From CAYVBN01 sp964538565 (GTDB lineage: Bacteria > Pseudomonadota > Alphaproteobacteria > Rhizobiales > Xanthobacteraceae): a DNA stretch of 33,479 bases. Of this stretch, positions 15,386-23,743 are shown one piece after another; the first letter of the stretch is position 1, and every line of letters starts with the position of its first letter. The notes under the pieces are model-generated. The model was not told the origin of the DNA. It ran no database searches and saw only the letters and a program-made list of their open reading frames with translations. The position numbers and the translations under genes are program-made. Location: NCBI GenBank assembly GCA_964538565.1, contig CAZIGW010000167.1, positions 1 through 33,479 on the forward strand, written 5' to 3'.

Positions 15386-16387
15386 TTAGCGACGTTCGTT
15401 CTTGAATTGCGACCGTTCGATCTCGAGATAGACGCGATAGGCGTTGCCGCGGTTGTTGTTGGCGAACGCGGTGATCCCCTTGTATTTCGACCAGTCGGCT
15501 CGCGCATAGGCCTCATCGAAATCGACCCAATCCTGGACGGCGCGCTCCATCGCCGAGCGCACACTCGTGATGTAGTCCTTGGTGAATGCGATCGCCTGCT
15601 TCGCGGCGGTCGAGGGCATGCCGTGACCCGGAATGATGAACTTCGGATCGTCTCCGCCGACCTCCTCGAGGGCGCGCAGCCAGTTCGCGGTATCGACGTC
15701 GTCGCTGTTCATGAACGGAATCCGGCTGTTCTGAACGATGTCGCCGGCGAACAGCACGCCGTCAGGCTGGACCAGCATCATCGAATCGCTCGATGAGTGC
15801 GCGGGTCCGGCGTACCGCACGACAAAACGCTTTCCACCCAGCGTGATCGTCGCGCGCCGCGCGAACGTGACGTCGGGCGGCACGATCCGCGTGTTCCGGT
15901 CGACCCACGGGGCGAGCGCCTGGCGCCGCTGGTCGAGGCGCTGTTCCGCCTTTTCGTCCGCGGTTCCCTCGTTTTCCTTGTATTCGGAGGAGCGCTCCTG
16001 CGCGACGACGAGCGCGCCGGTGTGGTCCTTCAATGCCTGCAGTCCGTAGATGTGGTCGGCGTGATAGTGGCTGACCACGATGTAGCGCACCGGCTTGTCG
16101 GTAACCTTCCGGATTTCCTGCAGCAGCGCCCATCCCAGACTCGGAGTGCCCAGCGCGTCGAACACCACCACGCCGTCCGGTGTGACGACGAAGCCGGCGT
16201 TCGAAGTATTGCCTTCGTTCTGCTTGCCGGGGATGCCGGGGCTTCCGATGCTGTAGTAGATCGGCAGGCCCGGCACCCGCTCGATGCGCAGTGGACGGCT
16301 GATCGGCGGATATGTCGGCGACTCCTCCGCGAGGCCGTCGCCCGCCAGACATGCGACGGCGCACGTCAGCGCGACCGCGAACCGCAT
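15386..16387 (-). CDS. Periplasmic MBL-fold metallo-hydrolase, SoxH-like
   Basis: This 333-residue protein has a signal peptide (MRFAVALTCAVACLAGDGLA) and a metallo-beta-lactamase core: H107-Y-H109-A-D111-H112, a later His in GPAHSSSD, Asp in LFAGDIV and His in IPGHGMP. Together these give a complete dinuclear metal site. SoxH and the related quinoprotein-relay hydrolases are periplasmic MBL proteins found in sox and PQQ-enzyme clusters; their substrate is unclear. The ATG overlaps the stop of the repressor gene (TGATG), so the two are co-translated. The much longer open frame to 17458 is a read-through shadow across the sox promoter and is rejected. Confidence 0.87.
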   Translation of the reverse strand: MRFAVALTCAVACLAGDGLAEESPTYPPISRPLRIERVPGLPIYYSIGSPGIPGKQNEGNTSNAGFVVTPDGVVVFDALGTPSLGWALLQEIRKVTDKPVRYIVVSHYHADHIYGLQALKDHTGALVVAQERSSEYKENEGTADEKAEQRLDQRRQALAPWVDRNTRIVPPDVTFARRATITLGGKRFVVRYAGPAHSSSDSMMLVQPDGVLFAGDIVQNSRIPFMNSDDVDTANWLRALEEVGGDDPKFIIPGHGMPSTAAKQAIAFTKDYITSVRSAMERAVQDWVDFDEAYARADWSKYKGITAFANNNRGNAYRVYLEIERSQFKNERR

Positions 16388-16734
16388 CAGGAGACGTCTC
16401 CGCAATAGATTTCCTTGAGCAGCGCAAGAACACGGGAGGCCCGCGGGTCGGCAATTCGATAGTAGAGGGTCTGCGAGTCGCGGCGGAATGCGACGAGCCC
16501 CTCCTCGCGCAGACGGGCGAGATGCTGCGACAGCGCGGATTTCCCCAGCCCGATCGCCTCGGCGAGCTTGCCCACTTTCACCTCGCCATGCACGGCCAGA
16601 AAACACAGGATCAGCAGGCGACGCTCGTTGCCGAGCAGCGTCAGCAGCCTGGCGGCCGAGGCCGCCTGCCGGCCGAGGCGACGCATGTCGGCCGACGTCA
16701 TTGATGAATCCGTCGCGGCGCTGCGAGCTGGCAT
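16387..16734 (-). CDS. soxR: ArsR-family sulfur-responsive repressor (SoxR/SqrR/BigR type)
   Basis: This 115-residue winged-helix repressor carries two cysteines at C44 (LLILCFL) and C111 (EIYCGD), 67 residues apart, as in SqrR/BigR, which form a tetrasulfide or disulfide bridge with reactive sulfur species. The recognition helix region reads GLGKSALSQHLARLREEGLV and the wing RRDSQTLYYRI. The ATG at 16734 has GAGGG seven bases upstream; a start at 16794 would abut the operator and has no ribosome-binding site. It is divergent from soxC, with a palindrome between them, and coupled to the SoxH-like gene. It is expected to repress the sox genes until (per)sulfide is present. Confidence 0.88.
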   Translation of the reverse strand: MPARSAATDSSMTSADMRRLGRQAASAARLLTLLGNERRLLILCFLAVHGEVKVGKLAEAIGLGKSALSQHLARLREEGLVAFRRDSQTLYYRIADPRASRVLALLKEIYCGDVS

Positions 16735-16800
16735 GGATGCCCTCTGCGGATCCTGCACGCGGCCGGGCGAACGCTCGAACGGGCCGCGGCGCATGTGTTT

Positions 16801-16818
16801 GTTTAGCGTTGACTAAAC
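16801..16818. promoter_or_regulatory. Palindromic operator GTTTAG-N6-CTAAAC for the ArsR-type repressor
   Basis: Perfect 6-bp arms at 16801-16806 and 16813-16818 with a 6-bp spacer, in the gap between the divergent repressor and soxC. It overlaps the -35 of the candidate soxC promoter, the expected position for repression. Confidence 0.65.
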
Positions 16819-16837
16819 TAACGTTCGTTGTTATCGA
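16809..16837 (+). promoter_or_regulatory. Candidate sigma70-type promoter of the sox operon
   Basis: TTGACT (16809-16814) and TATCGA (16832-16837) with a 17-bp spacer fit the housekeeping consensus well for a GC-rich genome. The ATG of soxC is 58 bp beyond the -10. The -35 overlaps the right half of the palindromic operator. Confidence 0.5.
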
Positions 16838-16894
16838 TACTGCCAAAATCGCCGCAAAGGAAGACGGCTTCGAGCCGCCGCAGGGAGGAACTGG

Positions 16895-18208
16895 ATGGCG
16901 CCGATCGTTCGGCACGGCGAGAGTCATCCGCTCGACTCCAGGCCCGCACTTGGCGAGGACATCCCTCGTCGCTCGTTTCTCAAGCTGAGTGGCGCCGCAG
17001 CCGGCGGTCTCGCAGTCGGCGCCACCTTTCCGCGCGCCGCCGCGGCCGATGAATCCTTTCCGCCGGCCGATGCGCCCTGGTCGCAGACGCTGGGACCCGG
17101 CGTGGTCGACCGGCCGTATGGTCAGCCGGCGGAGGCCGAGAGCGGGGTCATTCGCCGCAACGTCCCATGGCTGACAGCGACAAAGGAATCCTCGGTCAGC
17201 TTTTCGCCGCTGCAGGACCTGCACGGCATCATCACGCCGAACGGGCTGTTCTTCGAGCGCTATCACGCCGGCCGCCCGACGGTCGAGCCCGACAAGCATC
17301 GACTGTTGATTCACGGGATGGTGGAGCGTCCACTCGTGCTCACGATGAACGACATCGTGCGCTTTCCCTCGACCTCGCGAATCCATTTCCTCGAGTGTCC
17401 TGCCAACGGCGGCATGGAATGGCGTGGCGCCCAGCTCAATTCGCTGCAGTTCACGCACGGAATGGTGAGCTGTGCCGAGTGGACCGGAGTCATGCTTTCA
17501 ACCCTTCTCGACGAGGTCGGCCTAAAAAAGGGCGCGAAGTGGATCATGGTGGAAGGCGCCGACGGCGCACACATGAACCGCAGCCTTCCGCTCGACAAGT
17601 GTCTCGACGATTGTCTGGTCGTCTACGCGCAGAACGGGGAGGCCTTGCGGCCCGAGCAGGGATATCCGCTGCGCCTGATCGTTCCTGGCTGGGAGGGGAA
17701 CGTCAGCGTCAAATGGCTGCGCCGGATCAAGGTCGGCGACCGCCCATGGTTTTCGCGAGAGGAGACGGCGAAATACACCGACCTCATGCCCGACGGCACC
17801 GCGCGCGGCTTCACCTGGATGCTCGACGCGAAATCGGTGATCACCTTTCCGTGTCCCGAGAAGCCCGTCACCGGGCCCGGCCTGTACGAGATCCGCGGGC
17901 TGGCGTGGTCGGGCCGTGGCCGGGTCAAGCGCGTCGACGTGTCGGTGGACGGCGGAATCAACTGGACAACGGCAAATCTGGCCGAGCCGGTCCTGTCAAA
18001 GGCGCTCACGCGCTTCACGTTGCCGTGGCGTTGGGACGGTCGGCCGGCGTTTCTGGAGTCCCGCGCCATCGACGAGACCGGCTATGTGCAGCCCACCATC
18101 GCCCAGTTGCGCAAGGTGCGAGGCTCGAATTCCATCTACCACAACAACGCGATCCAGACCTGGCAGGTGAAACCGGACGGGAGCGTCTTCGATGTTCAGC
18201 TTGCGTGA
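16895..18208 (+). CDS. soxC: SoxC, molybdenum subunit of sulfane dehydrogenase
   Basis: This 437-residue sulfite-oxidase-fold protein has a twin-arginine signal (PRRSFLKLSGAAAGG, RR at 25-26), so it is exported folded with molybdenum cofactor. The Moco-cysteine block is HFLECPANGGMEW (C168), followed by THGMVSCAEWTGV and the C-terminal dimerisation domain (VKRVDVSVDGGINWTTANL). SoxC works with SoxD to oxidise the SoxY-bound sulfane sulfur to the sulfone state, six electrons in all. A strong GGGAGGAACTGG site precedes the ATG. It is the first gene of the sox operon and overlaps soxD by 17 bp. Confidence 0.95.
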   Translation: MAPIVRHGESHPLDSRPALGEDIPRRSFLKLSGAAAGGLAVGATFPRAAAADESFPPADAPWSQTLGPGVVDRPYGQPAEAESGVIRRNVPWLTATKESSVSFSPLQDLHGIITPNGLFFERYHAGRPTVEPDKHRLLIHGMVERPLVLTMNDIVRFPSTSRIHFLECPANGGMEWRGAQLNSLQFTHGMVSCAEWTGVMLSTLLDEVGLKKGAKWIMVEGADGAHMNRSLPLDKCLDDCLVVYAQNGEALRPEQGYPLRLIVPGWEGNVSVKWLRRIKVGDRPWFSREETAKYTDLMPDGTARGFTWMLDAKSVITFPCPEKPVTGPGLYEIRGLAWSGRGRVKRVDVSVDGGINWTTANLAEPVLSKALTRFTLPWRWDGRPAFLESRAIDETGYVQPTIAQLRKVRGSNSIYHNNAIQTWQVKPDGSVFDVQLA

Positions 18209-18869
18209 CCGTCGACACGCCGCGATCGCCGCTTTCGTTCTGCTGGGCGGGTCCATGAGCGCTGCCGGCGCGGAGCCCGGGCGGTTCGGCTACGGCCGCA
18301 CGGCCACCCCGCAGGAGATCGCCGGCTGGAACATCGACGTGCGTGGCGACGACGGCGCCGGGCTGCCGCCGGGCCGCGGCACGGTGGAAAACGGCGCCAA
18401 CCTGTTCATCGAACAATGCGCCGCCTGTCACGGCACGTTCGGCGAAGGCGAGGGCCGCTATCCCAAGCTCACGGGCGGCGAGGGAACGCTCACGGCCGAT
18501 CGTCCCGAGCCGACCGTCGGCAGCTACTGGCCATTCGCCCCGACGCTGTGGGACTATATCAACCGCGCCATGCCGATGGTCGCACCGCATTCGCTGTCGG
18601 CCGACGACGTCTATGCCCTGACCGCCTATGTGCTCAACATCAACAACATCGTGCCGAGCGATTTCGTGGCGGATGCCAAGAGCCTGCCGCAGGTCAAGAT
18701 GCCGAACCGGGGCCATTTCATCTGGGAGGACCCGCGTCCGGACACCGGCGGCGAGCCTTGCATGAAAAGCTGCAAGCGCCCGGAGGACGTGAAGATCGAA
18801 TCGAGCGCCGAAGGGCGAAACCTCACGCCGCGCACGACGGGGCCGCTCGACGAGATGCAGCCGAAGTGA
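18192..18869 (+). CDS. soxD: SoxD, c-type cytochrome subunit of sulfane dehydrogenase (one CxxCH)
   Basis: This 225-residue periplasmic cytochrome has a signal peptide (RRHAAIAAFVLLGGSMSAAGA) and one haem motif, C76-A-A-C79-H80. The probable Met ligand is M127 or M129 (RAMPMV). A C-terminal pair C190-M-K-S-C194 is not a haem motif but may form a disulfide. The diheme SoxD of Paracoccus has two CxxCH motifs; this one is the shorter single-haem type. It receives electrons from SoxC and passes them to the respiratory chain. The 17-bp overlap with soxC argues for coupled translation and fixed stoichiometry. Confidence 0.92.
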   Translation: MFSLRDRRHAAIAAFVLLGGSMSAAGAEPGRFGYGRTATPQEIAGWNIDVRGDDGAGLPPGRGTVENGANLFIEQCAACHGTFGEGEGRYPKLTGGEGTLTADRPEPTVGSYWPFAPTLWDYINRAMPMVAPHSLSADDVYALTAYVLNINNIVPSDFVADAKSLPQVKMPNRGHFIWEDPRPDTGGEPCMKSCKRPEDVKIESSAEGRNLTPRTTGPLDEMQPK

Positions 18870-18888
18870 ACACAAACCGGAGCGAGCG

Positions 18889-19245
18889 ATGACGACGACG
18901 AGACGCTTGGTTTCCGCGATGGGTATCGCCACCGCGATGCTGGTCAGCCTCGCCGCGACGGCCTCGGCGCAATCGGCTGCCAGCGAGGGGCAGAAGCTCG
19001 CATTCGACCGTGGCAAGGGAAACTGCCTGTCGTGCCACCAGATCAAAGGCGGCGATCTGCCCGGGACGATCGGTCCGCCGCTCGTCGACATCAAGGAGCG
19101 GTTCCCGGATCGCAACGAACTCTTCGCGGTGATCGCCGACGAAAGCCGGCGAAATCCGCAGACCGTCATGCCGCCCTTCGGGCGCAATCTCATCCTGTCA
19201 GACAAGGAAATCTGGCAGATCGTCGATTTCCTCTACACCCAGTGA
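18889..19245 (+). CDS. soxX: SoxX, c-type cytochrome
   Basis: This 118-residue protein has a signal peptide (about residues 1-27, ending ATASAQ), the haem motif C46-L-S-C49-H50 and a Met ligand in VMPPFGR (M94). The C-terminus, LSDKEIWQIVDFLYTQ, is typical of SoxX. SoxX pairs with SoxA to catalyse oxidative coupling of thiosulfate to the SoxY cysteine and accepts the electrons. It lies 19 bp after soxD. Placement of soxX before soxYZ with soxA after them separates the two partners of the enzyme within one operon. Confidence 0.93.
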   Translation: MTTTRRLVSAMGIATAMLVSLAATASAQSAASEGQKLAFDRGKGNCLSCHQIKGGDLPGTIGPPLVDIKERFPDRNELFAVIADESRRNPQTVMPPFGRNLILSDKEIWQIVDFLYTQ

Positions 19246-19271
19246 ACGAACGCCCGGAGCAGGAGAACACC

Positions 19272-19766
19272 ATGTCGCAAGAAGCCGATCTCGGCACCGA
19301 CCAGACCCGTCGTCTTGTTCTCAAGGCCGTGCTGGCGGCGAGCTTCGCCGGAATGGCGTCCGCGTCCGGGTTTCTGCCCGCGCAGGCCGCCGACGCCTCC
19401 AAGTGGCCGCAGGACGCCTTCAAGCAGAAGGGCGAGGCCGATGCCATCAAGGCGCTGTTCGGAAAGAGCGCCGAACCATCCGACAAGGTCAAACTCGATG
19501 CCCCCGAAATCGCCGAGAACGGCGCCGTCGTGTCGATCTCGGTCGCCAGCACGTTGCCGGACGTGACCACGATCGCGCTGCTCGTCAGCGAGAATCCGAA
19601 CACGCTGGCCGCGGCCTACCGGATACCGCCCGGAACGGCCGCCTCGGTCGCCAACCGGTTGAAATTGGCGAAGACCAGCAACATCGTGGCGGTGGTGGAA
19701 TCCGGCGGCAAGCTCTACAGCACCACCAAGGAAGTGAAAGTCACGGTCGGCGGCTGCGGCGGCTGA
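19272..19766 (+). CDS. soxY: SoxY, sulfur carrier subunit
   Basis: This 164-residue protein has a probable twin-arginine signal (TRRLVLKAVLAASFAG) and the diagnostic C-terminus VGGCGG, whose Cys (C162) carries the covalently bound sulfur intermediates on a flexible arm. The Ig-like core shows the family pattern (APEIAENGAVVSISVAST, then ASVANRLKLAKTSNIVAVVESGGKLY). SoxY is exported in complex with SoxZ, the next gene. The ATG at 19272 follows GGAGAAC, and the upstream in-frame ATG at 19032 lies within soxX. Confidence 0.96.
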   Translation: MSQEADLGTDQTRRLVLKAVLAASFAGMASASGFLPAQAADASKWPQDAFKQKGEADAIKALFGKSAEPSDKVKLDAPEIAENGAVVSISVASTLPDVTTIALLVSENPNTLAAAYRIPPGTAASVANRLKLAKTSNIVAVVESGGKLYSTTKEVKVTVGGCGG

Positions 19767-19796
19767 ACCGAGTCATCCGAGCGAAAGGTCAACGCA

Positions 19797-20108
19797 ATGG
19801 CTTCGACAATACGCGTGCGAGCGGTGGCAAGCGGCGACACGACGGAAGTGCAGTCGCTCATTCAACACCCGATGGATTCCGGCTTCGTCAAGGACGCGAA
19901 GGGCGAGCTCATTCCGCCGCACTTCATCGAGGTGGTGGAATTCGAGCATCAGAACAAGGTCGTGTTCACCGCCCTGTGGGGGCCTGCGGTTTCCAAGGAC
20001 CCCTACCTGAAGTTCAGCTTCAAGGGCGGCAAGAAGGGCGACGAGATCAAGGTCAGCTGGGTCGACAACAAGGGCGCTTCGGACTCGCTCGTCGCCAAGA
20101 TCCAGTGA
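19797..20108 (+). CDS. soxZ: SoxZ, SoxY partner
   Basis: This 103-residue protein has no signal peptide, as usual for SoxZ, which rides out with SoxY. The family block HPMDSGFVKDAKGELIPPHFIEVV is present, with the C-terminal strand WVDNKGASDSLVAKIQ. The SoxYZ dimer is the substrate platform that visits SoxXA, SoxB and SoxCD. The gene begins 30 bp after soxY. Confidence 0.96.
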   Translation: MASTIRVRAVASGDTTEVQSLIQHPMDSGFVKDAKGELIPPHFIEVVEFEHQNKVVFTALWGPAVSKDPYLKFSFKGGKKGDEIKVSWVDNKGASDSLVAKIQ

Positions 20109-20146
20109 TCGGCGGCCGGAGCGGCCAGGTAAAGGGAGGAATTCGA

Positions 20147-20995
20147 ATGCTGCGCACCAGCTCGCTTGCGGCCGTCGCTGCGCTCTGTCTCCTCGCCATC
20201 CAGCCGGCCCGCGCGGCCGACGCGCTCACCCCGCAGGCCGAGTTCAAGGCGTTCAGGGACTATTTCACGAAGCGCTTTCCGTCCGTGCCGCTCGAGGACT
20301 TCGTGAACGGCCCCTATTCGATGAACAAGGACATGCGCAGGCAATGGGAGGAGAAGGAGGAATTCCCTCCCTACGAGTTCGCCGTCGATCAGGGCAGGGA
20401 GCTTTTCGCGACCCCCTTCAAGAACGGAAAATCCTATGCCGACTGCTTTCCCAACAGGGGCATCGGCGTGCGACAGAACTATCCCTATTTTGATGTGGCC
20501 AAGGGCGAGGTCGTCACGCTGGAGCTCGCGCTCAACCGCTGCCGCGAACAGAATGGGGAAGCGCCGTACTCCTACGTGAAGGACGAAATGGCGGCGCTCA
20601 CCGCCTACATGGCCTTCACCTCGCGCGGCAAGCCGTTCGACATCAAGATCCCGGATGATCCGCGCGCGCTCGCCGCCTACGAGAAGGGCCGTCAGTATTT
20701 CTATGAGCGGCGCGGACAGTTGAATTTCTCCTGCGCGTCCTGCCACGTGCAGAATCCGGGTGAGCATATCCGCGCCGAAGTCCTGGCGCCGGCGCTCGGC
20801 ATCCTGGCGGCCATGCCGATCTACCGATCCGAATGGGGCGGTATGGGCACGATCACGCGCCGCTTCATGACCTGCAACAGCCAGGTGCGCGCAACGCCGT
20901 TGGCGCCGCAGGACGAGCTCTATCGTGACGTCGAATTCTATCTGTCCTACCTGAGCAACGGCCTGCCGATCGCCGGGCCGGGTGCGCGGCCCTAG
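20147..20995 (+). CDS. soxA: SoxA, c-type cytochrome (single-haem form)
   Basis: This 282-residue protein has a signal peptide (LAAVAALCLLAIQPARA) and one haem motif, C196-A-S-C199-H200. C243 in FMTCNSQVRA is the expected distal haem ligand that becomes a cysteine persulfide. The position of the N-terminal haem in diheme SoxA is replaced by C100 (YADCF) and C132 (NRCRE), likely a disulfide. It forms the SoxXA thiosulfate-coupling enzyme with SoxX. A GGGAGGAATTCGA site precedes the ATG at 20147; the longer open frame from 19403 runs through soxY and soxZ and is rejected. Confidence 0.95.
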   Translation: MLRTSSLAAVAALCLLAIQPARAADALTPQAEFKAFRDYFTKRFPSVPLEDFVNGPYSMNKDMRRQWEEKEEFPPYEFAVDQGRELFATPFKNGKSYADCFPNRGIGVRQNYPYFDVAKGEVVTLELALNRCREQNGEAPYSYVKDEMAALTAYMAFTSRGKPFDIKIPDDPRALAAYEKGRQYFYERRGQLNFSCASCHVQNPGEHIRAEVLAPALGILAAMPIYRSEWGGMGTITRRFMTCNSQVRATPLAPQDELYRDVEFYLSYLSNGLPIAGPGARP

Positions 20996-21004
20996 GAGGC
21001 GAGA

Positions 21005-21316
21005 ATGCGCAACGCACTTCTGCTGGCTTTCGCCATTGTGCTGGGTACAGCCGCCGGTTCATCGGCGCTGGCCGCCGACGAACAGGAATTCAAGGCGGCG
21101 CTTGCCGCGGCCGAAAGCGCCAATCGCGAGGCAGGCGCGTTGAAGAACCAATGGACCACGACCGCGCAATCTCTCAATGCGGCAAAAAGGGCCGCAGCCG
21201 CCGGCGACTACGACAGGGCGGTCAGCCTCGCCCGGCAGGCCGAGGCGCTCGCCAAGGCGTCGATCGAGCAATCGAAGCGCGAAGACCAGGCCTGGCGGAA
21301 CGCGGTCATCCGCTGA
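21005..21316 (+). CDS. soxK: SoxXA-binding protein (SoxK / SAXB)
   Basis: This 103-residue protein has a signal peptide (about residues 1-23, AFAIVLGTAAGSSALA) and a mature part that is almost entirely helical: EFKAALAAAESANREAGALKNQWTT..., then KRAAAAGDYDRAVSLARQAEALA. This tetratricopeptide-like two-helix pattern is that of the small SoxXA-binding subunit that forms a third component of SoxXAK in some bacteria. It sits between soxA (9 bp gap) and soxB. Its role in family members is to stabilise or activate SoxXA. Confidence 0.85.
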   Translation: MRNALLLAFAIVLGTAAGSSALAADEQEFKAALAAAESANREAGALKNQWTTTAQSLNAAKRAAAAGDYDRAVSLARQAEALAKASIEQSKREDQAWRNAVIR

Positions 21317-21345
21317 TCGCGCAAAGCCGCACTCAAGGTGCCGAA

Positions 21346-23097
21346 ATGACGCTGCATCGTCGTGAGCTTCTGCGGCTTCTCACCGCCGCTGCCGCGTACG
21401 GCGTCGCTCCGCGGCTTGCGCGCGCGGCTGACGATCAGGCGATCTACGACGTCGGCCGGTTCGGAAACGTGCGCGTTCTGCACATGACCGACACGCACGC
21501 GCAGCTCTCGCCCGTCTACTTCCGCGAACCGAGCATGAATCTCGGCGTCGGGCCGATGCAGGGGCGACCGCCGCACCTCGTCGGGAGAGCGTTTCTCGAT
21601 CACTTCGGGATCGAGAGTGGCGGACGTCTTGCTTACGCCTTCACCTCGCTCGACTACGAGGAGGCGGCGCACCGCTACGGCCGGCTGGGCGGCTTTGCTC
21701 ATCTCAAGACGCTCATCGATTGGCTGCGGGCGGAGGCCGGTCCCGGGCGCTCGCTGCTGCTCGACGGTGGCGATCTGTGGCAGGGCAGCGGGCTCGCCCA
21801 TGCCCTGAAGGGCCGCGACATGGTCGAGGCCGCCAATCTGCTCGGCATCGCGGCGATGACCGGCCACTGGGAGTTCACTTACGGAGAGAAGGGCGTCCGC
21901 GACAATCTCGAACAGTTCAAAGGCGAGTTCCTCGCGCAGAACGTCTTTCTGACGGAAGACGCGGCCTTCAACGACGCGCCGGCGTTCGATGCCGCGTCCG
22001 GACGCGTGTTCAAGCCGGCGACCATCCGGGAGATCGGCGGATTTCGCGTCGCGGTGGTCGGCCAGGCGTTTCCCTATGTGCCGGTCGCTCACCCAAGGCG
22101 TTTCGTGCCGGACTGGACCTTCGGAATTCGCGCGGAAGAGCTGCAGAGGCTGGTGGACGACCTGCGCAATCGGGAAAAGGTCGATGCGGTTCTGCTGCTG
22201 TCGCACAACGGCATGGACGTCGACCTGCAGCTCGCGAGCCGCGTGCGGGGGATCGACGTCATTCTCGGCGGTCACACCCACGATGCGGTGCCGCGCCCCT
22301 CGGTCGTCGCCAACGCGGGCGGCAAGACGCTGGTGACCAATGCCGGATCGTCCGGCAAGTTCCTCGCCGTGCTCGACCTCGACCTCGGGAAGGGGAGGGT
22401 CAATGACGTCCGCTACCACCTCCTGCCGATCTTCTCAGGGTTGATCGAGGCGGATCGCGACATGCAGGGGCTCATCGATCGGCTGCGGGCGCCGCACGCG
22501 GCGCAATTCGCCGAGGTGCTCGCCACTGCGGACCAGCTGCTCTACCGCCGCGGCAATTTCAACGATCCGCTCGACCAGGTGATCTGCGACGCGCTGCGCC
22601 AGGAGCTTGATGCGCAGATCGCGCTGTCGCCCGGCTTCCGTTGGGGAAACACGCTTCTGCCCGGCCAGCCGATCACCATGGAGGATCTGCTGTCGGAAAC
22701 CGCCATCACCTATCCGGAAGTCTATGTGCAGGAGATGTCGGGCGAGCAGCTCAAGGCCGTGATGGAGGACATCTGCGACAACCTGTTCAATCCCGATCCC
22801 TACTATCAGCAGGGCGGAGACATGGTGCGGGTCGGCGGCATGGACTACACCTGCGCGCCGGGCGAGGCGGCGGGCCGGAGGATTTCGGAGATGACGCTCG
22901 ACGACGGCCGGCCGGTCGAGCCCGGCAAGACCTATCGGGTGGCGGGCTGGGCGTCGGTCAACGAGCAGAAGGGGGCGCCGGTCTGGGAGGTGGTGGCGCG
23001 CCGTTTGCGCAGCGAAAAAACGATCGGGCCGAAGCGCCTCAACCGGGTGCGGCTCAGAGGCGTCGAGCAGAACCCGGGAATGTCGCGATCCGGGTAG
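21346..23097 (+). CDS. soxB: SoxB, thiosulfohydrolase
   Basis: This 583-residue protein has a twin-arginine type signal (HRRELLRLLTAAAAYG). It is a metallophosphatase/5'-nucleotidase-fold hydrolase with a di-manganese site: HMTDTHAQ (D49, H51), LLLDGGDLWQGSG, MTGHWEFTYG, LLLSHNGMDVD and ILGGHTHD. A C-terminal 5'-nucleotidase domain contains RRGNFNDPLDQVICDAL. SoxB releases sulfate from the SoxY-bound thiosulfonate, and it is a widely used marker gene for thiosulfate oxidation. The ATG at 21346 has AAGGTG upstream; the longer in-frame start at 21151 lies inside soxK and is rejected. Confidence 0.96.
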   Translation: MTLHRRELLRLLTAAAAYGVAPRLARAADDQAIYDVGRFGNVRVLHMTDTHAQLSPVYFREPSMNLGVGPMQGRPPHLVGRAFLDHFGIESGGRLAYAFTSLDYEEAAHRYGRLGGFAHLKTLIDWLRAEAGPGRSLLLDGGDLWQGSGLAHALKGRDMVEAANLLGIAAMTGHWEFTYGEKGVRDNLEQFKGEFLAQNVFLTEDAAFNDAPAFDAASGRVFKPATIREIGGFRVAVVGQAFPYVPVAHPRRFVPDWTFGIRAEELQRLVDDLRNREKVDAVLLLSHNGMDVDLQLASRVRGIDVILGGHTHDAVPRPSVVANAGGKTLVTNAGSSGKFLAVLDLDLGKGRVNDVRYHLLPIFSGLIEADRDMQGLIDRLRAPHAAQFAEVLATADQLLYRRGNFNDPLDQVICDALRQELDAQIALSPGFRWGNTLLPGQPITMEDLLSETAITYPEVYVQEMSGEQLKAVMEDICDNLFNPDPYYQQGGDMVRVGGMDYTCAPGEAAGRRISEMTLDDGRPVEPGKTYRVAGWASVNEQKGAPVWEVVARRLRSEKTIGPKRLNRVRLRGVEQNPGMSRSG

Positions 23098-23185
23098 CAG
23101 CCCTGCCATCGCGATGCGGGCGGACAATCCGGTTCCATGTCGCTCCGTCCGCTCCGCGCGCTGCGCCGTCTGCCGTTCGTAACAC

Positions 23186-23200
23186 GACTCGAATTGAGTC
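23186..23200. repeat. Short inverted repeat in the soxB-dsrE gap
   Basis: GACTC at 23186-23190 and GAGTC at 23196-23200 with a 5-bp spacer form a perfect 5-bp-arm palindrome in the 151-bp gap downstream of soxB. There is no T-run. It could be an operator or chance. Confidence 0.3.
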
Positions 23201-23248
23201 AGAAATGATCCGACGCGTGGGCGTCGTGATCGCCAGGGAGATGAACCG

Positions 23249-23704
23249 ATGCGCCGAATGTTCCTCATTCTGATGATTGCAGGTATCGCGGTCGGGCTGC
23301 CGGCCCGGCTCGGATTCGCCGATGATGCAAGACCGCACCGCATCGCCATTCAGGTCGACCAGAACGATCCCGCGGTGATGAATCTCGCTCTCAACAACGC
23401 CTCGAACGTCCTGGAGTACTATCGGTCGAAAGGCGAGGACGTGGAGGTGGAAGTCGTGGCCTACGGGCCGGGGCTGCACATGCTGCGCGACGACACGTCC
23501 CCCGTGAAGGACCGCATCAGGCGGCTTTCCGAACAGAGCTTTCCGGCGGCGATCAAATTTTCCGCCTGCAACAACACCCGGGAAGGCATGCAGAAGCGCG
23601 AAGGACACCCGGTCGCGATCCTGCCGCAAGCCACGATCGTCCCCTCCGGCGTCGTGCGACTGATGGAACTGCAGGAACGGGGATGGAGCTACGTGAGGCC
23701 ATGA
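23249..23704 (+). CDS. Exported DsrE-family protein
   Basis: This 151-residue protein has a signal peptide (MFLILMIAGIAVGLPARLGFA) and a DsrE/DsrF-like fold (RIAIQVDQNDPAVMNLALNNASNVLEYY, then VEVVAYGPGLHMLRDD). One Cys, C107 in KFSACNNT, sits where the sulfur-carrying Cys occurs in family members. DsrE proteins normally act in the cytoplasm in sulfur relay; an exported version beside sox genes points to handling sulfane sulfur in the periplasm. It lies 151 bp after soxB and 39 bp before the next gene. That C107 is sulfurated is inference. Confidence 0.88.
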   Translation: MRRMFLILMIAGIAVGLPARLGFADDARPHRIAIQVDQNDPAVMNLALNNASNVLEYYRSKGEDVEVEVVAYGPGLHMLRDDTSPVKDRIRRLSEQSFPAAIKFSACNNTREGMQKREGHPVAILPQATIVPSGVVRLMELQERGWSYVRP

Positions 23705-23743
23705 CGGCGTCGGCCGTCGCGACCCGGATCGGAGGATAGGACC

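Noticed and set aside
16388..17458. N-terminal extension of the SoxH-like gene to 690 aa
   Set aside because: It runs through the repressor gene, the operator and into soxC on the wrong strand; the signal peptide begins at 16387.
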